DNA of 64,000 nt from Amia ocellicauda. Its lineage: Eukaryota; Chordata; Actinopteri; Amiiformes; Amiidae. The position numbers were made by a program, and so were the translations under genes. Shown piece after piece: positions 21,415 to 32,980 of this stretch; the stretch's first letter is position 1; every line of letters begins with the position of its first letter. The notes under the pieces were generated by a model, which worked only from the letters and a program-made list of their open reading frames with translations, did not search any database and was not told the origin of the DNA. The stretch spans positions 4,963,857-5,027,856 of the forward strand of contig NC_089863.1 of the NCBI RefSeq assembly GCF_036373705.1, in the 5' to 3' direction.

Positions 21415-24400
21415 AAATACTGTTTTATTGGTAAATGTATTTTACAATACATAATAAAGACATTCAAAATTTTAATACTTATTATTACATTTTATGTAAA
21501 ATTCAATTCTAAAATCATTTAAAACTTTTAAAATCCTTTAGTGATTTTAACCAAAATACAAATGTGGATTCAAAACAAAATGCATTAAAGCAATCAAGGT
21601 GTGCTAAAATGGCAAACTGCCAAAAGAAAATAAACAATTAAGATAAACAGTTTAGTACATTGAAATTAAAGGGAAATGCATCAGATAAACAAAACAAAAT
21701 AAAAATCTGATGCATTTAAAGAGAATAAGAACGGTCAATGTATTAGGCAAAAAAACATAACAAAACACCAAACTATCGAAACAAGAAAACAAGTGTCTTT
21801 ACATTAAAAACAATTAAAATCATTAAAAAAAAAACAATAATTTTCATTAATAAAGCAATTAAAGTTCTTGGACTCGGGCTCCAGCAGGGGGAGTATCTGT
21901 CCCCGGAGGTAGGGTCCCATCATGGGATACTGAGCTCCCCCAGATCTTGGATATGATCTTGGTGGATCTCCAGATTGACATGGTCTCTCACTAGGACCAA
22001 GCCCCTCTGTGCGATGACTTTCAGGTCCAGGTTCTGCTTGTTGAAAAGACAGATGTTACGTCCCTCCCACATGCCTGCTTCACCTCGCAGACGACACGCC
22101 ACCAGCACCTCAGGGTAGATGATGTTAGGCCCCTGGCTGGTCCATACAGGATCTGCCGGGCGGTCTTCCATACAGGAATGGCCAACCTGTGGAGGAATGT
22201 AAAGAACAGGAGCCAGACCCTGCAAACGGAGGGGCAGTCCTTACAAATATAAGCCTCTGTCTCCCTTCCCAGGCAGCCCTTGTAGGGACAGGTATCAAAC
22301 AGGGCTAAGCCCCTTCTGTACATGAATACTCGATGGGGAGACACCGACTCACGGCCATCAAGGAGACATCTTTCTGCGTATTTGTGAGGCAAACATGCAT
22401 AGCATTAGCCCAGATATTCTGGCAGGTTTTGGGAGGGAAATCTTCTATTATGCTGGTCTTCTGGGTAGATCTCATCTGGCTACAGATGGTCTTATAGTCC
22501 CAGGAGACCAGTGCGGCTTTGTGGTGTTGTCCATGGCGCAGAGGCCGAGTAGTCTCAGGCTGCTGGCAAAGTAAAATCGGTTCATAAAACTCACTTTCTT
22601 GCCAGCAGCCTGTATGTTCTTAATCACATATGCCAGCCCCTGCACCTTAATGAGCCGCACGTCTGGGACCCCCCTACCTCAATCCAGGGCACCTTTCACC
22701 ATCTGCACTCATTTCAGTCTCTCCATTTTACTCCCCCAGACAAACCAAAATATAATTCTGGTGATCAATTTTGCGGTGTGCCTGTCTGGGGGAAATATCA
22801 TGCTGACGTAGAGAAGTATTGGGAAGAGGATGGCCTTTACGACCAGCACCTTACCAGCCATCGTCAAGGTCTTTGTGCTCCAGCCGTGGATCTTCCTCTG
22901 TACTTTGGATAAAGCTTCCTCCCAGCTCCGGGTGCCCGTGTTGGTCCCGTCAAGAACCTTGATAGCCGGTGTCACAGGGAACATGGTGGGCGGGCCCCAG
23001 CTGACAGGCCATGCCTGAGAGAGGTAGACCTCTTGGCCTTATTCACAGCAGCCTCTGTCGCCCTGCAGAAGCTGTCCAGCAGTTCCTCCACCCTGGCCAC
23101 GGACGGCGCCTCCGTGCAGACCACAGCCACATCGTCCATGTAGGCCAGGGCTTTCAGTTGCTCTCCGCTGGCGCCCAGGAGATGGAAACCTGTCACACAG
23201 GCGTCCCGGCAGATCGCCTGCATGAACGGCTCCAAACAAAGGACCCCCAACCTGACTGTAAATGGTTTGATCAGGTGGCAGGTGGCAGGATCCTGCTGCT
23301 TAGGCTGCTGTAAATAATCTTCACCCACCTCCTCAAGCCAAGAGCGAGACCCATCCTCTCCATAACAAGCTGCAGGTATCCGTGCTGATCAGGATCAGTG
23401 GAAGTCTTCTCTCTTATGAGTAGGCCATGACATCCCTGAGCAGCATGGCATTGTCAGCCCCTGATCTACCCTCTCTGTACACCGACCCCAAGACCTGAGC
23501 CAGATCTTCCTTAAGCACCTCCCAAAAGACCTTATAGAATTCAGCAGGGATCCCATCGGGACCCGGTGTCCTTCCAGAGTTAAGACTCTTTATCACCTGG
23601 GAGAGTTCCGTGGTGGTGATCTCTGGATCCTCCTCCGCCTCCTCGCCCCCCTCCTTGCGGGACTCCAACAGGGACATAAAGTAATGGATTAGATTTTGAT
23701 CCACCACCTTCTGATCGTACAACTCCCTGTAGAAGTCCCGCACCACTGTCTCAACAGCCTCTCTGCCCTCTACCTCCCTCCCCAAGGAGTTGATCATGGA
23801 GGACATTGCAGGCCACCTCTCCTTTGTTTTCTTGAAGAAGAAGCGGCTGCATTTCTCAATGTCCTCCATGATACGGACCCTGGAAAGGACCTTGAACTTT
23901 TCCTGTTCCTCCCTATAGGGGGCAGAAAGGCTCAGTTTCACCCGGGCCAACGCATCAGCCAGGTCGAAGCCTCTGAGCGTTGGACGCCGGCGTTCAGATG
24001 GAAATATCTCACCCGCTTCTCGCAAGCTTTCCGTTTCCCTAGCTGAATGAAGTAGCTCTTGGTTCTAACCTTTACCATCTCCCACCACTCTATAGGAGAA
24101 TCAAAAAGGTCCTTCAGGGTCCTCCACTCCTTGAGGCGACTGCCAAAGGTCTTTACGACACGATGGTCATTGAGCTAGTAGTACAGTCCAGTCCAGCAGG
24201 GTCTCAGCCCTGGTCTTGAGAAACACAGTCCAGTCCAGCAGGGTCTCAGCCCTGGTCCTGAGAGACACAGTCCAGTCCAGCAGGGTCTCAGCCCTGGTCC
24301 TGAGAAACACAGTCCAGTCCAGCAGGGTCTCAGCCCTGGTCCTGAGAAACACAGTCCAGTCCAGCAGGGTCTCAGCCCTGGTCCTGAGAAACACAGTCCA

Positions 24401-27400
24401 GTCCAGCAGGGTCTCAGCCCTGGTCCTGAGAAACACAGTCCAGTCCAGCAGGGTCTCAGCCCTGGTCCTGAGAAACACAGTCCAGTCCAGCAGGGTCTCA
24501 GCCCTGGTCCTGAGAGACACAGTCCAGTCCAGCAGGGTCTCAGCCCTGGTCCTGAGAAACACAGTCCAGTCCAGCAGGGTCTCAGCCCTGGTCCTGCAGA
24601 GACACAGTCCAGTCCAGCAGGGTCAGCCCTGGGGCCGGTTGCATAAACAGTAGTATAATTACAGTATAAGTTAACTAATGATAGACAGTCAGTTAAAACA
24701 GTTGCATAAAACAATACATCCTTACTAGTCAATCACATAATGCATTCTGGGAGTCTTTAGGTCACTAGAAAAAAAAATGGACTGACGGTTCTCTAAAGCA
24801 GCGATGATAACAGATTACAGTATATGAAAATGTGTCCTTGTTATTGCAATGCAATGCAGAAACATATATACTTTTGGGGAGATTTGCACTCAAACTCAAG
24901 GTGTGTGAACAAATCAAATAAAAGTTAAGTTTGTGTGCGATATGTAAAAGGCATGAAGAAACGGTGGAAGAATCTGCTAAAACATATCTGAAAGAAAACA
25001 TCCGGGTACTCAAGGAGGGCCTCAAAACTCATGGATTGGCTATTGATGTCTGTGGGTGGAGTCTCTATGTTCTATATCTGTGACGCGTGTGAGCCAGTGG
25101 GAGGAGTCAGCATCCGTGACACGTCTAATATACTAGTTTTAAGGAACCGTCCGCTGTTCCTGTGGGTATGTAATGAGTCTGGCCTGGTGCACTGTGAGTA
25201 TATCATGAGTCTCTCTCCTCCTTTCACCCCTCTCTCCCTCTCTCCTTCTGTCTCTCTCTCTCCCTCCCTCTCTGCAGCATAAAGTCCTCATTCTTCTTCC
25301 GCTCGTTTGACCCCGATGGTGTGGTGTTCTACGGGGACACGAAGGCAGGGCTGGACTGGTTCGTGCTGGCGCTGCGGGGGGGGGTGCCCGAGATGCAGAT
25401 CGGCAAGGGAGATGCCCGGGTGTCCGTGTCGGGGGGTCCACGCCTGGACGACGGCCTCTGGCACCAGGTAACACCACTCCCCCCCATACGCTTCCCCTCC
25501 CCACGCCCCCTCTGTCTCTCTTCTCTCTTTTGATTGGCTTTTCCTGTCTCTCCCTCTTTCATTTTCCTTTGTCTTTCTTTTTTAATTTGTTCACTTACAA
25601 TCCATTCCCTCCTCCCTCCTCCGTCCGTTTACCCCTGCCTCTCTCACCCCCAGGTGCAGGTGAGTAGTGTGGGGCAGTTTGTTGTGCTGGAGGTGGACGG
25701 GGCGGCGGTGCTGAACGTGGGGCTGTACTCCCCCAACATGGACCCTGAGCTGCAGGGGCAGATCCGCCTGGCGCTGGGGGGGATCCTCGTCAACAGCTCC
25801 CTGCTGTTTAGCCCAGTAAGACAAACACACAAACTCTCTCACACACACACAGATACAGACAGACACAGAGACGCACAGAAACAAACACACACACACAGAC
25901 ACTCTTGCTGCTCTGAGCCCACAGTCAAGGTCAGACCGGGGTTGGGTAACGCAAAACTTGTTTTCTTACAGCAATCATTAAGGTTCAAAGTTCAAAAGTG
26001 CACATTTAGCAAGATGAGAAGTAGCTACGGTGCAGAGAAGCAACTCCTATCTGTCCTATACCTGTGTGTCTGCTCTGTATCAGTCTGTGTGTGTGTGTGT
26101 GTGTGTCTGTCTGTCTGCATATCTGTCTGTCTGTCTTCATGTCCATCCTGTAACCCATGTCGGTCTCATATCTGTCCCCGTTTCTGTCTCATGACTTTCT
26201 CATGTCCTGTGTGTGTCTCTGTGTCTGTCCGTCCATCTTGGCGTCCCCTCTCTGTCCGCCTCCCAGCTGAGACCGGAGATGGATGGCTGCCTGCAGGGTG
26301 GAAACTGGCTGAACCTAAGCGCAGCCTGGGAGTCTCACCTGGACGCGCCGCCCAAGCTCTGCTTCCAGCACCTGTCGCGGGGCAGCTACTTCCCCGGCAC
26401 CGGGCTCGCCCTCCTGCAAAGCACGGGTGAGCAGCGCCGCACAGACGCACATGCCTGTTGGGGACGACGGAGAGAACTGCAGCTGTGCTCCCCGACCAAA
26501 GCGGCGTGGTTCTTACCAGCTACGATCACAAGCTTGTAAAAAATCATCATCATCAACAACGTCATCATCATGATAAAAATAATACATTTTATTCATAGAG
26601 CGGTTTTCATTTCACACAGAAATCACAAATCTGTACGTCAGCAACAATTACAATTAATAATAACAAACAATTGAAAACTAAAGACGAGACAATAAGAATT
26701 AAATCTTCATATAGAACAGACAAAAGAAACCACAACAAAAGCCAGCTGGTAAAAATGTGTCTTTAGCCCAGACTTAACAGCAGCGATGGTTTAGGGCTGA
26801 GGGAGCACAATGCACGACACCCCATTGTTTTGAGATGAGTCTTTGAGACAGAAAGAAGTCTTTGATCGTCGGACCGAGGTAGATGGGGAAACAGTTTGGA
26901 ACGGAGAAGCTCTCTAAGATAACGAGGACTGGTGGCATAAAGTGCTTTAAATTCAAAATTCAATGGGTAGCCAGTGAAGGGAAGACAGTACAGGGGTGAT
27001 GTGATCAAATGAAGTGCTTGTCATGCTCAGTGACAGATTGAAAGTGAAATAATAATAATAACAATAATAACAATAATAATAAAAGCATTAACAGTGCAGG
27101 TTAAGGCAGTATGGATTTGAGCCTCCCCCATACAAAACTTTAGAAATGGTAACTGACAGATACAAACCATGCCACCAGACCCCCTCACAGCATGTAAACA
27201 CAGCCACTGGTGAAGCCTGGCACCCCAATAAACCCCCCCAAACAATGCAGTGGTTTGTAGTTTTCATCCCTAAAAGGCTGTTTTGTGTCCCTGGGGGCCA
27301 GACTTCCCTCTGGATGCGGCGGACAGGAGGATCACAGTGGAAGTGAGCGTCCACACCGAGAGACACAGGGGGACGCTGTTCGCCGTCCTCAACAGGCAGA

Positions 27401-28069
27401 ATGAGACGCTGATCACCGCCACGCTGCAAGAGGACACCGAGGTGCGACCCTCCCCCTCCCTCTTCCTCACTGCTCCTCCACTCCTCTTCCTCATCTGCGG
27501 TCCCAGATGCCTATAACGCTCTGTCTCTCTCGCTCCCTCCCTCTCTCCCTTTATCTCTCCCTTTTGCCTCTCGCATCCTTCTCTCTCCCTCCCTCCATCT
27601 CTCCCCCTCACCCTTTCTCTATATCTCTCCCTCTCCCTCCCCATCTCTCTCTGCAGGTGCTGAAGTTGACAGTGTGCGGCAGAGACACATTCTTGCCATT
27701 CCCCTCGTTGGGGGAGGCCAGCTTGGCAGTGAGTGTGTGGGAACATGGCATGCAGCTCCAGACTGGCACCAGCGCCCCCATGCTGCAGCCAGGAGACCTG
27801 GCAGACTGGCTGGACACCTGGGAGAGCGGGGTGCTGCTGGCCGTCGGTGGGGTGCCAGGTAAGGGGGCACGTTCCCACACCACTGTTCCTCTCATACTGC
27901 CCCTGATATCGGGGCACTATAGTGTAGAGCAGTGGTCCCCAACTCTCCTCCTGGAGGAGCCCCTACCCTGCTGGTTTTTGTTCCAACCGATCTCTCAGTT
28001 ACTTCATTTAACCCTTAATTGAACTAATCATTTCCTTTTAATTATTTTAACAAGATTGTATAAGGAACG

Positions 28070-28100
<31 letters not shown>

Positions 28101-30293
28101 AATAATAATAATAATACTAATATTATTTCTTGGCAGACACCCTTATCCAGGGCAACTTACAACATAAGTGCAAAACAAAGTACAAAAATACAGTTAAGTA
28201 AAAACATAAAACATAGCAATTCAAAATATAATACATTTTACAAATTCCAATTTACAATTTACACAGGCAAGTACAGTAAGTGAGGTCCTACATCCTGGAC
28301 GGTAAAAGCTAAGTGCTGTCAAGATGTAGGGTTACAGTCAAGGGCTACGGGAAAGGGTGCAAGGAGGAAAACAAATAAAAACACAAAAAGCATAATAACG
28401 CTCTGTGAAATGCTATCTAACGGGGATTACAATGACAAATATTATAAGTACAGTCTGAAAAGATGTGTCTTGAGTAAGCGCTGGAATGAGGTCAGGGACT
28501 CTGCTGTTTTGACTTCGGTGGGCAGGTCGTTCCACCACTTAGGGTTCAGGGATGAGAAGGAGTGGCTCTGGAGGAAGAGGAGTGGAGAGGAGGCAGAGTT
28601 AGTCTCCTGGCACTGGAGGAGCGCAGTGGTCTGGAGGGGATGTATGGACAGACGAGGGTCTGAAGGTATCTTGGTGCGGTGTGGTCGAGACAGCGGTAGG
28701 TGAGGGTCAGTGTCTTGAACTGAATGTGTGCCGCTATCGGGAGCCAGTGGAGGGAGCGGAGCAGTGGAGTAGCGTGTGAATCGGGCAGAGAGACACCAGA
28801 CGAGCCGCAGAGTCCTGGATGAGCTGGAGCGGCGGGTAGTGGATGCAGGCAGGCCGGCCAGGAGGGAGGTGCAGTATCCAGGCGGGAGAGGACCAGTAAC
28901 TGGACGAGTAGCTGAGTTGAGTAGTCGGTGAGGAAGGGACGGATCCGGCGTATGTTGCTCAGGAAGAATCTGCAGGTGCGCGTCAGTGTGGTGATGTGCT
29001 GGGTGTAGGAGAGCGCAGGATCGAGGGTGACTCCTAGATTTTTAGCGGAAGAAGAAGGAGAGAGTGTGGTGGATTCCAAGGGGATCGAGATGGGGAGGTC
29101 AGCAGAAGGAATGGGGGAAAAAGAGGAGATCTGATTTGGAGAGGTTGAGCTTGAGGTGGTGCGAGTGCATCCAGGCGAAGATAGCAGACAAGCAGGAAGA
29201 GATGCGAGAGGGGATGAGAGGGTCAGAAGAGGGAAAAGACAGGAAGATCAGGACGGAGCCTTGGGGAACGCCTGTGAGGAGAGGTTGGGGGGTGGATGAG
29301 GAGCCTCGCCATGTCACTTGGTAGGTCCGGTCGCTGAGGTAGGAGGAGAACCAGGTGAGAGCAGTCCCAGAGATCCCAAGGTCAGCGAGGCAGGAGAGGA
29401 GGATGGAGTGATCAATGGTGTCAAATGCTGCAGAGAGGTCAAGGAGGATGAGAACTGAGGAGAGGGAGGTGCCCGAGCACAGCTGAGGGAGTCAGTGACA
29501 CCCAGGAGAGCCGTCTCAGTGGAGTGAGCTGTGCGGAAGCCAGATTGCAGAGGATCAAGGAGTGAGTGTTGGGACAGAAAGTCAGAGAGCTGACGGTGGA
29601 CCGCCCGCTCGAGAGTCTTGGAGAAGAAGGGGAGTAGGGAGACAGGGTGGTAGTTCTGAGGAGAGGTGGCATCAAGGGTTGGTTTCTTGAGGAGTGGGAT
29701 GACGGCAGCTTGTTTAAAAGGAGAGGGGAAACAGCCAGAGAGGAGTGAGGAGTTGAGGAGGGAGGAGATGAAGGGGAGAAGATCAGGAGCAGTTGCTTGG
29801 AAGAGGCGAGAAGGGAGAGGGTCCAGGGCACACTTTGTAGGTTTGTGACGTAGGAGAGTGGAAACTTCAGCATCTGAGAGAGGTGTGAATGAAGTAAAGG
29901 AAGCTTGATCGGTATAGGGTAGTGTAATATTCTGCAGTGTAGTGTAGTACAATGTTGTGTACGGAAATTCTAGTGTAGTGTTCTAGGTGTGTGAACTCTG
30001 TGGTGTTCTAGGTGTGGGTGAGGCGCAGCAGTCAAAGCCCCTAGGTGACCCCTGACTTTCTCTGTGTGTGTTTGTGTGCCTGTGTGCGTCTGTACTTGGC
30101 AGACAGCTCATGCTACAATGGCTCCCAGGACCAGGACTACTTCCAGGGCTGCCTGCTGAAGTTCAGCATCCAGGGGAAAGCGGTGGACCTGGACCGGGCC
30201 TGGTACAAGCACGACTCAGTCTCCTCTCACAGCTGCCCGGGCAAGGAGCCGGAGTCCGAACTGTCCAACCTAGTAGCGACTGGAGCCATGTGA
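21107..30293 (+). CDS. shbg: Sex hormone-binding globulin
   Basis: A secreted plasma steroid carrier with two laminin G-like domains. Coding exons, with GT-AG sites and consistent phase: 21107-21312, 25278-25467, 25654-25815, 26267-26426, 27302-27441, 27657-27858, 30103-30293; together 416 residues (human 402). Exon 1 encodes a signal peptide (hydrophobic residues about 8-20) and the N-terminus. Exons 2-4 form LG domain 1, with DPDGVVFYGDT, LDWFVLALR and GPRLDDGLWHQ matching human SHBG. Exons 5-7 form LG domain 2, with closing cysteines in exon 7. By alignment the steroid-contact Ser42 and Asp65 are kept, but the position of Asn82 is Lys. I chose the first of two nearby ATGs (21107, 21113). 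There is no Gla or EGF region, so it is not GAS6 or protein S. Confidence 0.88.
21329..21415. repeat. (ATT)n/(AGT)n microsatellite in shbg intron 1
   Basis: An ATT run turns directly into an AGT run, just downstream of the exon 1 donor. Confidence 0.9.
21845..24175 (-). mobile_element. L1/Tx1-like LINE, broken ORF2 remnant
   Basis: Minus-strand fragments of reverse transcriptase run in order from high to low coordinate: a region with CSRFFFKKTKERW and GRTPGPDGIPAEFYKVFWE (24025-23414), the catalytic box with LAYMDDVAVV (23328-22972), a block with GKVLVVKAILFPILLYVS (22984-22709), and a C-terminal part with a Cys-rich knuckle (CPYKGC, 22392-22021). The order and the C-terminal segment fit the L1/Tx1 clade. 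Frameshifts, stops and an internal gap (around 23330-23410, missing conserved RT blocks) make it dead. It lies antisense in shbg intron 1. Confidence 0.75.
24181..24634. repeat. 42-bp minisatellite in shbg intron 1
   Basis: About 10.5 units of 42 bp start with CAGTCCAGTCCAGCAGGGTC and end in CCTGAGAAACA or CCTGAGAGACA. The unit is a multiple of three without stops, so it stays open in several frames on both strands; these are not genes. Confidence 0.95.
24634..25020. repeat. Possible Harbinger-type MITE remnant
   Basis: GGGGCCGGTTGCATAAA at the minisatellite edge resembles the ends of fish Harbinger-type elements, and GTTGCATAAAACA recurs 70 bases later. No matching right end was found, so the extent is uncertain. 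Confidence 0.25.
26575..27012 (-). mobile_element. L2-type LINE 3' fragment
   Basis: Minus-strand translation gives the C-terminal region typical of L2 reverse transcriptases (LNFEFKALYATSPRYLRELL and a region ending in a Lys-Thr-His-Leu block). It is broken by frameshifts. It lies antisense in shbg intron 4. Confidence 0.6.
27930..28072. mobile_element. Truncated hAT-type MITE
   Basis: CAGTGGTCCCCAACTCTCCTCCTGG and the following sequence match, in the same orientation, the reverse complement of the MITE at 56891-57163. The right half is missing where the L2 tail at 28070-28180 begins, so the L2 probably inserted into it. Confidence 0.6.
28070..29950 (-). mobile_element. L2-clade LINE, 5'-truncated, in shbg intron 6
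   Basis: Minus-strand frames carry RT motifs in order: KPTKCALDPLPSRLF, AAVIPLLKKP, NYHPVSLLPFFSKTLERAVH, SGFRTAHSTETALL (29952-29314); TGVPQGSVL with HLKLNLSKSD (29317-29099); KNLGVTLDP and a YIPSRPLRSSSARRL region (29079-28546). At the low-coordinate end is the characteristic L2 3' tail (on the + strand GGCAGACACCCTTATCCAGGGCAACTTAC) next to an ATT microsatellite. Frameshifts break the ORF, and the FADD catalytic segment is not intact. Confidence 0.85.
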
Positions 30294-31200
30294 TTAATGC
30301 CTGCCGTCTCACAAAAGGGCGGTGCATTACAGCTAACTCTACTGTTCCTTGCTGGGGGTTAGGGTGGCAGTGTCTGAGGAACAAAAAGAAAACGAATTTC
30401 CCGTAAACACCAACATGTTGCGTTTGGTTTTGCCCCTTTCTGCTCTCCTTCCTGTATGTTTTGTGTATCAGGGTAAAGAAAGAAAAAGTCCTGCAGAAGC
30501 TCTGATCACTGTATTGTGTTTTCAATGACAGAAAATATAATGCCTGAGTCTATGTGTGTTTGTTTGTTGGTTTAAGTCTTGTTGTGTTGTGGGTATTACT
30601 GACATAAATCACTGTAGGCCGGGAAGGAAGGTACAGTAATTGAGTTCATTAAAAATAACAGTCAAAATAACAATGTGTCCCTCCTTTGTAAAAAGCGGTT
30701 ATAAGTGCCGCACCGGGCAGCGCTGTCTGAACAGCTGTGCACAAACTACTGGCAACAAGGGAGGATGAACAAGGACTACATTTAAAACAGTAACCGATGT
30801 TTTCTTACTGAAATGACGGGAAAATTGAAGGTAAGTTGTGGAAAACCAAAGGAAAATTACTTTATGTATTTATTTATTGTTATTCAAGAATAAGATCAAT
30901 TATACAGATAACATGTTTGTAGTACACGGTTCAATTCAAACTTGAAAATTGTGTTTTCTTTTAATTCTGGGGATAGGCTTAGTTGTGTGTTTTTCACATT
31001 TAACTGTGCATGTTAAGAAAGAAAGGAAAATAAATCTTTATTAATTATTAATTGACTAATAATATTATTAATTATGTAGTAGTAATTGCTTTTACAGTTT
31101 TGCAGTCCTTTTTTGAAACACTGTTGGAAAAATCAGAAACATTTAACAAACATATCCCAGATCTTTACATGAACCAGTTGAACATTGCACTGGAATGTAC
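30294..31200. other. shbg 3' flank, nothing recognised
   Basis: AT-rich intergenic sequence. An ATTAAA at about 30648-30653 could serve as the shbg poly(A) signal, which would give a 3' UTR of about 370 bases. No other gene or repeat was identified. Confidence 0.35.
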
Positions 31201-31202
31201 AA

Positions 31203-32061
31203 AACAACATGCAGTGTCTCAGTGAGGTGTTGGGCACCACGAGCCCCAGAACAGCTTCAATGCTCTTGGCACAGATTGTACGAGTCTCTGGACTCTACTG
31301 GAGGGATGAACTCCATTCTTCCAAAAGATATTCCCTCATTTGGGGTTTTGATGATGGTGGTGGAGAGCGCTGTCTAACACGTCCATCCAGAATCTCCCAT
31401 AGGTGTTCAATTGGGTTGAGATCTGGTGACTGTGAAGGCCATAGCATATGATTCACATCATTTTCATACTCATCACACCATTCAGTGACCCTCGTGCCCT
31501 GTGGTTCGGGGCATTGTCATCCTGGAAGAGACACTCCCATCAGGATAGAAATGTGTCACCATAGGATAAAGGTGATCACTCAGAATAACTTTGTAATGAT
31601 TTGCAGTGACCCTTCCCTCTAAGGGGACAAGTGGACCAAAACCATGCCAGGAAAATGCCCCCCACAGCATAACAGAGCCTCCGGACCCCCTCACTGTAGG
31701 GGTCCAGCAGTCAGGCCTGTCCCGTTCTCTTGGTGTCCCACACATGCACTCGCCCACTTGTCGAGAATATGGTGAAGGATGACTCATCTGACCAGATCAC
31801 TTTTTCCCACATCTCTGTAGACCAGCGCCTGTGGTGCCCCAATAATGACCCCTCTTTCAAAGTCACTTAGATAGTTTCCTCTTGCCATCAAAATCAAGGT
31901 CAGCTGGGCCTGCTCAGCATTTGTATACATGCCACAGAGCATGATAGGATGTTAATTACTTCATTGTATCATGCAGTACACCTGTTTGGAGGCACCTGCA
32001 TTCGTTATGTTCCTCCACTCATTTATTCAGGTTTTTCCTTTCATTTGTCACCCGTCTGTAT
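31203..32061 (-). mobile_element. Tc1/mariner element, truncated copy
   Basis: Minus-strand translation shows transposase pieces ([36 protein letters not shown]). The right terminal repeat GTTTTTCCTTTCATTTGTCACCCGTCT is present at 32031-32057, but the left terminal repeat is missing. It belongs to the same family as 34831-35317, and it retains about 390 bp of the transposase that those copies lack. Frames are broken, so the element is inactive. Confidence 0.75.
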
Positions 32062-32970
32062 TTATTTGTTTGTTTGACATTTGTATAATATAACTACAAT
32101 GGGCTTATCTGTGAAGCTTTGTTCCCTGCAGAGTTAAATGCTTGTATAGGAAAACACATTTGCCTTATTCAATACTTTTTCTTTTAACAGCAGCAGCCAA
32201 CTGTGAGTTTCTGCTTGTTCACACATTGCCACCATTACTGAAACTAAAACCTGATTCACTTACGCCCTCTAGCGGTAAAAAGCAACACTACTACAGTGGA
32301 GAGAAATGGGTTTATATTGAAGTGATTTTATGAATAAGGAGGATGAGGATGAGGAAGTAACAAGTTTATTACAAAGAAACATAAATACAGATTAACCCCA
32401 GAACCTCCTCTGACATGAAGTGAAGAAAAGAACTAAGGATGTGAGTCAGAGAAGCCTTTTCATAGCTTTAGATATCTTCAGTGTTGCAGTCTTATCTATC
32501 AGCAGTGATTACATCTCATTAGAATACAGTTGTACAAACAGATTCACCACATGCATAATAATGAACACAAACCTGAGCTGATTACTGTTGTCGTTGTGTT
32601 TGATGAGTTGATTGGTGCTGCTCAGCGTTCTTCAGGCAGCAGATGTTTATCAAAGACATTGTTTTAAGTCCTCAACCAAATACCTGTGCCCCAAAACACA
32701 CAGCCTTTAAACTGTTTAACTGGTGTAGCTGGTTGAATATCCTAGACGGCTTAGTTGAATAGATTATCCTAAAAACAACAAGGAAAACAAGGAAATCCAA
32801 GGTACCAATGAACCTAAGACAGAGACAGGGTAACAGGACTTTGGTAGATCTTTGTAGCATCCTGGGTATGAAACTACAGACTAGTAATGTTCAATTTTCA
32901 TAGATTTGATTAATTCTCTACATTTCGACAGCACCCAAGAGCACCCCAGTAAACCCTTGAGTGCCTTGAC
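32062..32970. other. Flank and 3' region of BTB copy A
   Basis: No gene seen. On the minus strand an AATAAA lies at 32365-32370, about 610 bases beyond the copy A stop; it could be that gene's poly(A) signal. This flank does not resemble the 3' flanks of copies C and D. Confidence 0.35.
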
Positions 32971-32980
32971 TGGTCCTGTC

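Noticed and set aside
24175..24732. Open frames of 131-185 residues on both strands
   Set aside because: Caused by the 42-bp repeat, a multiple of three without stops.
21107..30293. GAS6 or protein S instead of SHBG
   Set aside because: No Gla or EGF domains, length about 400, and closer motif matches to SHBG; synteny with zbtb4 also fits SHBG.
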